DNA of 64,000 nucleotides from Actinomyces sp. S6-Spd3 (GTDB lineage: Bacteria; Actinomycetota; Actinomycetes; Actinomycetales; Actinomycetaceae): NCBI RefSeq assembly GCF_000758755.1, contig NZ_JRMV01000275.1:153486-217485 (forward strand). Direction: 5' to 3'. This document shows, one piece after another, positions 61,731 to 64,000 of this stretch (positions within the stretch are counted from its first letter, which is position 1; the number at the start of each line of letters is the position of its first letter). Below the pieces are notes generated by a model that saw only the letters and a program-made list of their open reading frames with translations, was not told the origin of the DNA and did not search any database. The translations under genes and the position numbers were made by a program.

Positions 61731-62741
61731 CTAAAAAACAAGGATTGTCTTCAAACGAGAATCACGAATCTCAAGAAGTCCGACAACTTCCCCTTCGCCA
61801 TTAATCGCGGCAATGGGACCGCAGGTCGAAGCTGTGTCCCTTCCCCCACATCGCTCAGCAAATTCGCGAACTTCAAGGGCAGAACGGCGAGGCGCCTGCC
61901 CATGGGCGAAAGCACCGGCCTCGGCTTGCGTCAGTTCAAGCACGGGGAACATTGCACGCGCTGCCTCGCTGAGCGATGTCAACGGGAGCGGAGCTCCTTC
62001 ATTTTCCGGTAGGTCTTCCCCGTCGCGGTGCTGGGCCTCGGAAAGAGAATCTAAAGTGTGTGCACGTTCAAGAGAGAACTCTCCAACCCGAGTACGTCGC
62101 AGTGCAATCAAATGCGCGCCGCAGCCAAGTGCATGACCGATATCGCGGGCGAGAGCACGGATATATGTTCCGGCGGAACATTCAACGACGATATCGACAT
62201 CTACGCAGGGGACACGGCGTTCTTCCCCTTCAACGTTGTAAGTGACGCTGTGAGGATGCGCTTCGCCCTTGACCTCGAGCAGGGAAATTTCCACCTGCCG
62301 AGGCTTGAGCTTCACTTCTTCTCCGGCGCGAACCCGCGCGTAAGCCCTCTTTCCGTCAACTTTAATTGCACTGACTGCGGAGGGAACTTGCGAGATTAGC
62401 CCGCGAAAGCGCTCCAGTGTACGCGCAAATTCTTCACTATCGAGGCCGGTGCACCCTCGCGCGAGCGTCACTTCCCCTTCCGCGTCCTCAGTTGTCGTCT
62501 CCACGCCGAGGCGTAGGCGAGCTTCGTAACGTTTTGAATGGTCAGTGATCCACGTGAGAAGTCGTGTCGCTTTGTTGATTCCAAGGACCAAGACGCCGGT
62601 CGCCATTGGGTCAAGCGTTCCTGCGTGACCAACACGGCGTGTATGCGCGAGGCGACGAACGCGCGAGACAACATCGTGACTTGTGATTCCCTGGGGTTTG
62701 TCAACGATCAGAAGCCCCGAGCTCACCGAAGCAGCAGACAT
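61731..62741 (-). CDS. truB: tRNA pseudouridine-55 synthase TruB
   Basis: 336 residues. Catalytic region VGHAGTLDPMATGVLVLGIN contains the catalytic Asp; the N-terminal LLIVDKPQGITSHDVV, KRYEARLRLGVETTT, SAIKVDGKRAYARVR and CSAGTYIRALARDIG are also typical. The C-terminal extension has the actinobacterial TruB-specific domain (ALEVREFAERCG, then AAINGEGEVVGLLEI). It is coupled to rbfA by a one-base overlap and to ribF by a 3-base gap. Confidence 0.97.
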   Translation of the reverse strand: MSAASVSSGLLIVDKPQGITSHDVVSRVRRLAHTRRVGHAGTLDPMATGVLVLGINKATRLLTWITDHSKRYEARLRLGVETTTEDAEGEVTLARGCTGLDSEEFARTLERFRGLISQVPSAVSAIKVDGKRAYARVRAGEEVKLKPRQVEISLLEVKGEAHPHSVTYNVEGEERRVPCVDVDIVVECSAGTYIRALARDIGHALGCGAHLIALRRTRVGEFSLERAHTLDSLSEAQHRDGEDLPENEGAPLPLTSLSEAARAMFPVLELTQAEAGAFAHGQAPRRSALEVREFAERCGGRDTASTCGPIAAINGEGEVVGLLEIRDSRLKTILVF

Positions 62742-63187
62742 TAACGCTCGTCCTGCTCGTCTTCTTCGTCATCAGCCTTGCGATAGGGATCCTCGTCGCC
62801 AGCGTAGCTTGCGCCGACCGCGAGACGTGAGACTTCTTCATCGTGTGCACGCGCTGATGCGAGTGCGGTCTCGAGCGAGGCTACCGTTTCTGGTAGAGCA
62901 TCCGGGATAAACTCCAGGCTGGGAGTGAGCCGAATGCCAAGGGCTTTACCAACCTCGCTACGAATAAGGCCCTTTGCTGATTCGAAGGCGCGCGCGGTAC
63001 CGGCACGGTCGTCTTCATTTCCGAGCACAGTGTAGAAAATCGAGGCGTGTTGGAGATCTCCGGTCACGCGAACGTCAGTGATCGTGACAAAGCCTAGGCG
63101 CGGATCCTTGATGCGACGTCCTAAAAGAGAAGCGACCGTCTCTTGGATACGATCTTGAACTTTTCGAACTCGTGCTTCATCAGCCAT
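62741..63187 (-). CDS. rbfA: Ribosome-binding factor A
   Basis: 148 residues, KH-like fold protein that helps mature the 16S rRNA 5' end. Typical patterns: [49 protein letters not shown], and [20 protein letters not shown]. The C-terminal 40 residues are acidic ([10 protein letters not shown]). It lies 18 bases downstream of the nitroreductase gene; in most actinobacteria infB is immediately upstream, so the nitroreductase sits between them here or infB is elsewhere. Confidence 0.96.
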   Translation of the reverse strand: MADEARVRKVQDRIQETVASLLGRRIKDPRLGFVTITDVRVTGDLQHASIFYTVLGNEDDRAGTARAFESAKGLIRSEVGKALGIRLTPSLEFIPDALPETVASLETALASARAHDEEVSRLAVGASYAGDEDPYRKADDEEDEQDER

Positions 63188-63205
63188 GGCATCCTCCTCG
63201 TGGCT

Positions 63206-63853
63206 TCAGGCGTTAACCTGCGGTTCGCGAAACACCTCATCGTACCCCACCCGTGGCCCGCGTTCCTGGTATGCATTCGCACCCGCGTGGCCAACATTAA
63301 TCACCAAAATAGGCTCGATATCCTCTCCAGGGAAGAAGTAGTCATGAAGAAGTCGCGCGTCATCTGGGTTCATGGGGCCGGTTTCCAAGCCCTGTGCCCG
63401 AAGAGCCAGAATCAAATAAGCAACTTGAATCGTGGCTGATGTATGGGCCATATGCGTGCGCATCTTCTCATTTGCCATCAAGAGCTTTTCATAGTGTTCA
63501 CCACGTGGATGCAGTGCGGGAAGATCGCGGTAAAAATCCATTTTTGCACCGCACACCAATACTAAAGGTGCGCCTTGAGCTTGCTCCCTGTTCCCGCGGG
63601 GAAGAGCATTGAGCAGATGTTGTTTCGCTGCTCCAGCACGAACGACTGCGACGCGAAGCGGCTGGCCGTTCACTCCAGTCGGTGCCCACTTAGCCAAATC
63701 GTAAGCGGCACGAAGCTGCTCATCCGTAACCGGTTCATCAGTAAAGGTGTATGCGGTGTGCGCGTCAGTGAAAAGTTCAGCGAGAACTTCGCGCGCATTC
63801 AGCTCATCACGGAACTGCGACATAGAGCTTAAGGATTTGGAAACTTCACTCAT
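63206..63853 (-). CDS. Nitroreductase-family protein (RutE/HadB-like)
   Basis: 215-residue FMN-dependent reductase. Family cues: AHTAYTFTDEPVTDEQLRAA, WAPTGVNGQPLRVAVV (FMN contacts), NREQAQGAPLVLVCGAKMDF, and ALRAQGLETGPMNPDD followed by EPILVINVGHAG. The pattern fits the malonic semialdehyde reductase RutE group, but the real substrate is unknown. The start at 63853 has GAGGT with short spacing; an ATG ten codons later is also possible. It probably shares a transcript with rbfA. Confidence 0.85.
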   Translation of the reverse strand: MSEVSKSLSSMSQFRDELNAREVLAELFTDAHTAYTFTDEPVTDEQLRAAYDLAKWAPTGVNGQPLRVAVVRAGAAKQHLLNALPRGNREQAQGAPLVLVCGAKMDFYRDLPALHPRGEHYEKLLMANEKMRTHMAHTSATIQVAYLILALRAQGLETGPMNPDDARLLHDYFFPGEDIEPILVINVGHAGANAYQERGPRVGYDEVFREPQVNA

Positions 63854-63946
63854 ACCTCGACTTTAACGCTGGAGCAGGAAGGCTGCTGAGAGAGCAAGTC
63901 GTGCTAGTGGTAGCTGGGGTGGTGTGTGTTGTGGGTGTAAGAAATG

Positions 63947-63985
63947 CGGTGGGGTCTTGGAACACTGTGTTCCAAGACCCCACCG
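63947..63985 (-). terminator. Long perfect hairpin at the right edge
   Basis: CGGTGGGGTCTTGGAACA, loop CTG, TGTTCCAAGACCCCACCG: an 18-base perfect stem. On the minus strand it is followed by CATTTCTTAC, a weak U-rich stretch. It would end a minus-strand gene lying beyond the window, possibly infB, and isolates the nitroreductase unit. Confidence 0.75.
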
Positions 63986-64000
63986 TAAGTGTGTTGTGGC

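Noticed and set aside
1..64000. CRISPR arrays, rRNA or tRNA genes
   Set aside because: No regular short repeats with spacers and no cloverleaf or rRNA-like stretch was noticed; nearly all sequence is protein-coding.

Overview
This window comes from the chromosome of a moderately GC-rich high-GC Gram-positive bacterium. The most likely group is the Actinomycetaceae (Actinomyces, Schaalia or Trueperella type). The evidence is the gene order: mraZ-rsmH-ftsL-ftsI-murF-mraY-murD-ftsW-murG-murC-ftsQ-ftsZ-pgeF-sepF without ftsA, lexA divergent from a LysM division-inhibitor gene, and recA-recX next to DUF3046, clgR, pgsA and ftsK. I cannot fix the genus from sequence alone. No rRNA, tRNA, CRISPR array, insertion sequence or prophage was seen.

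Layout. From 1 to 15.1 kb on the minus strand lies the division and cell-wall (dcw) cluster, mostly linked by 4-base stop/start overlaps, headed by mraZ with a MraZ-type operator; murE is missing from its usual place. From 15.4 to 22 kb lie DUF3040, dinB, a spermidine-synthase-like protein, a PAC2 protein, a HelD-like ATPase and nrdR. From 22 to 34.4 kb is a DNA-damage and RNA-maintenance block: a LysM protein and lexA sharing a two-box SOS promoter, ldh, dinG, hflX, an RsmC-like methyltransferase, miaA, miaB, cinA, recX, recA with its own SOS box, DUF3046 and clgR. From 34.4 to 43.1 kb are pgsA, ftsK, a PfkB kinase, RNase J, a GNAT acetyltransferase, an M16 peptidase and a membrane protein.

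From 43.2 to 57.3 kb lies an accessory island placed between the M16 peptidase block and pnp, which are usually close neighbours in actinobacteria. It encodes clear relatives of the enterobacterial carnitine system: CaiA, CaiB, CaiC, FixA, FixB, FixC, FixX and the FixX-linked permease YaaU. CaiT, CaiD and CaiE are absent from the window. In their place are a MaoC-type (hydratase-2) double-hotdog protein, a second MFS permease, an HSL-family esterase, a metallo-beta-lactamase-fold hydrolase and a TetR regulator. The inferred role is to import a trimethylammonium or related acid (or its ester), activate it to CoA, and reduce the enoyl-CoA with electrons passed by FixABCX. The hydratase swap makes the real substrate or stereochemistry an open question, and this is the most interesting part of the window.

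From 57.6 kb to the end is the conserved translation block pnp, rpsO, ribF, truB, rbfA, followed by a nitroreductase and a long terminator-like hairpin at the edge of the window. Several 3' ends carry long perfect hairpins without a strong U-tract.
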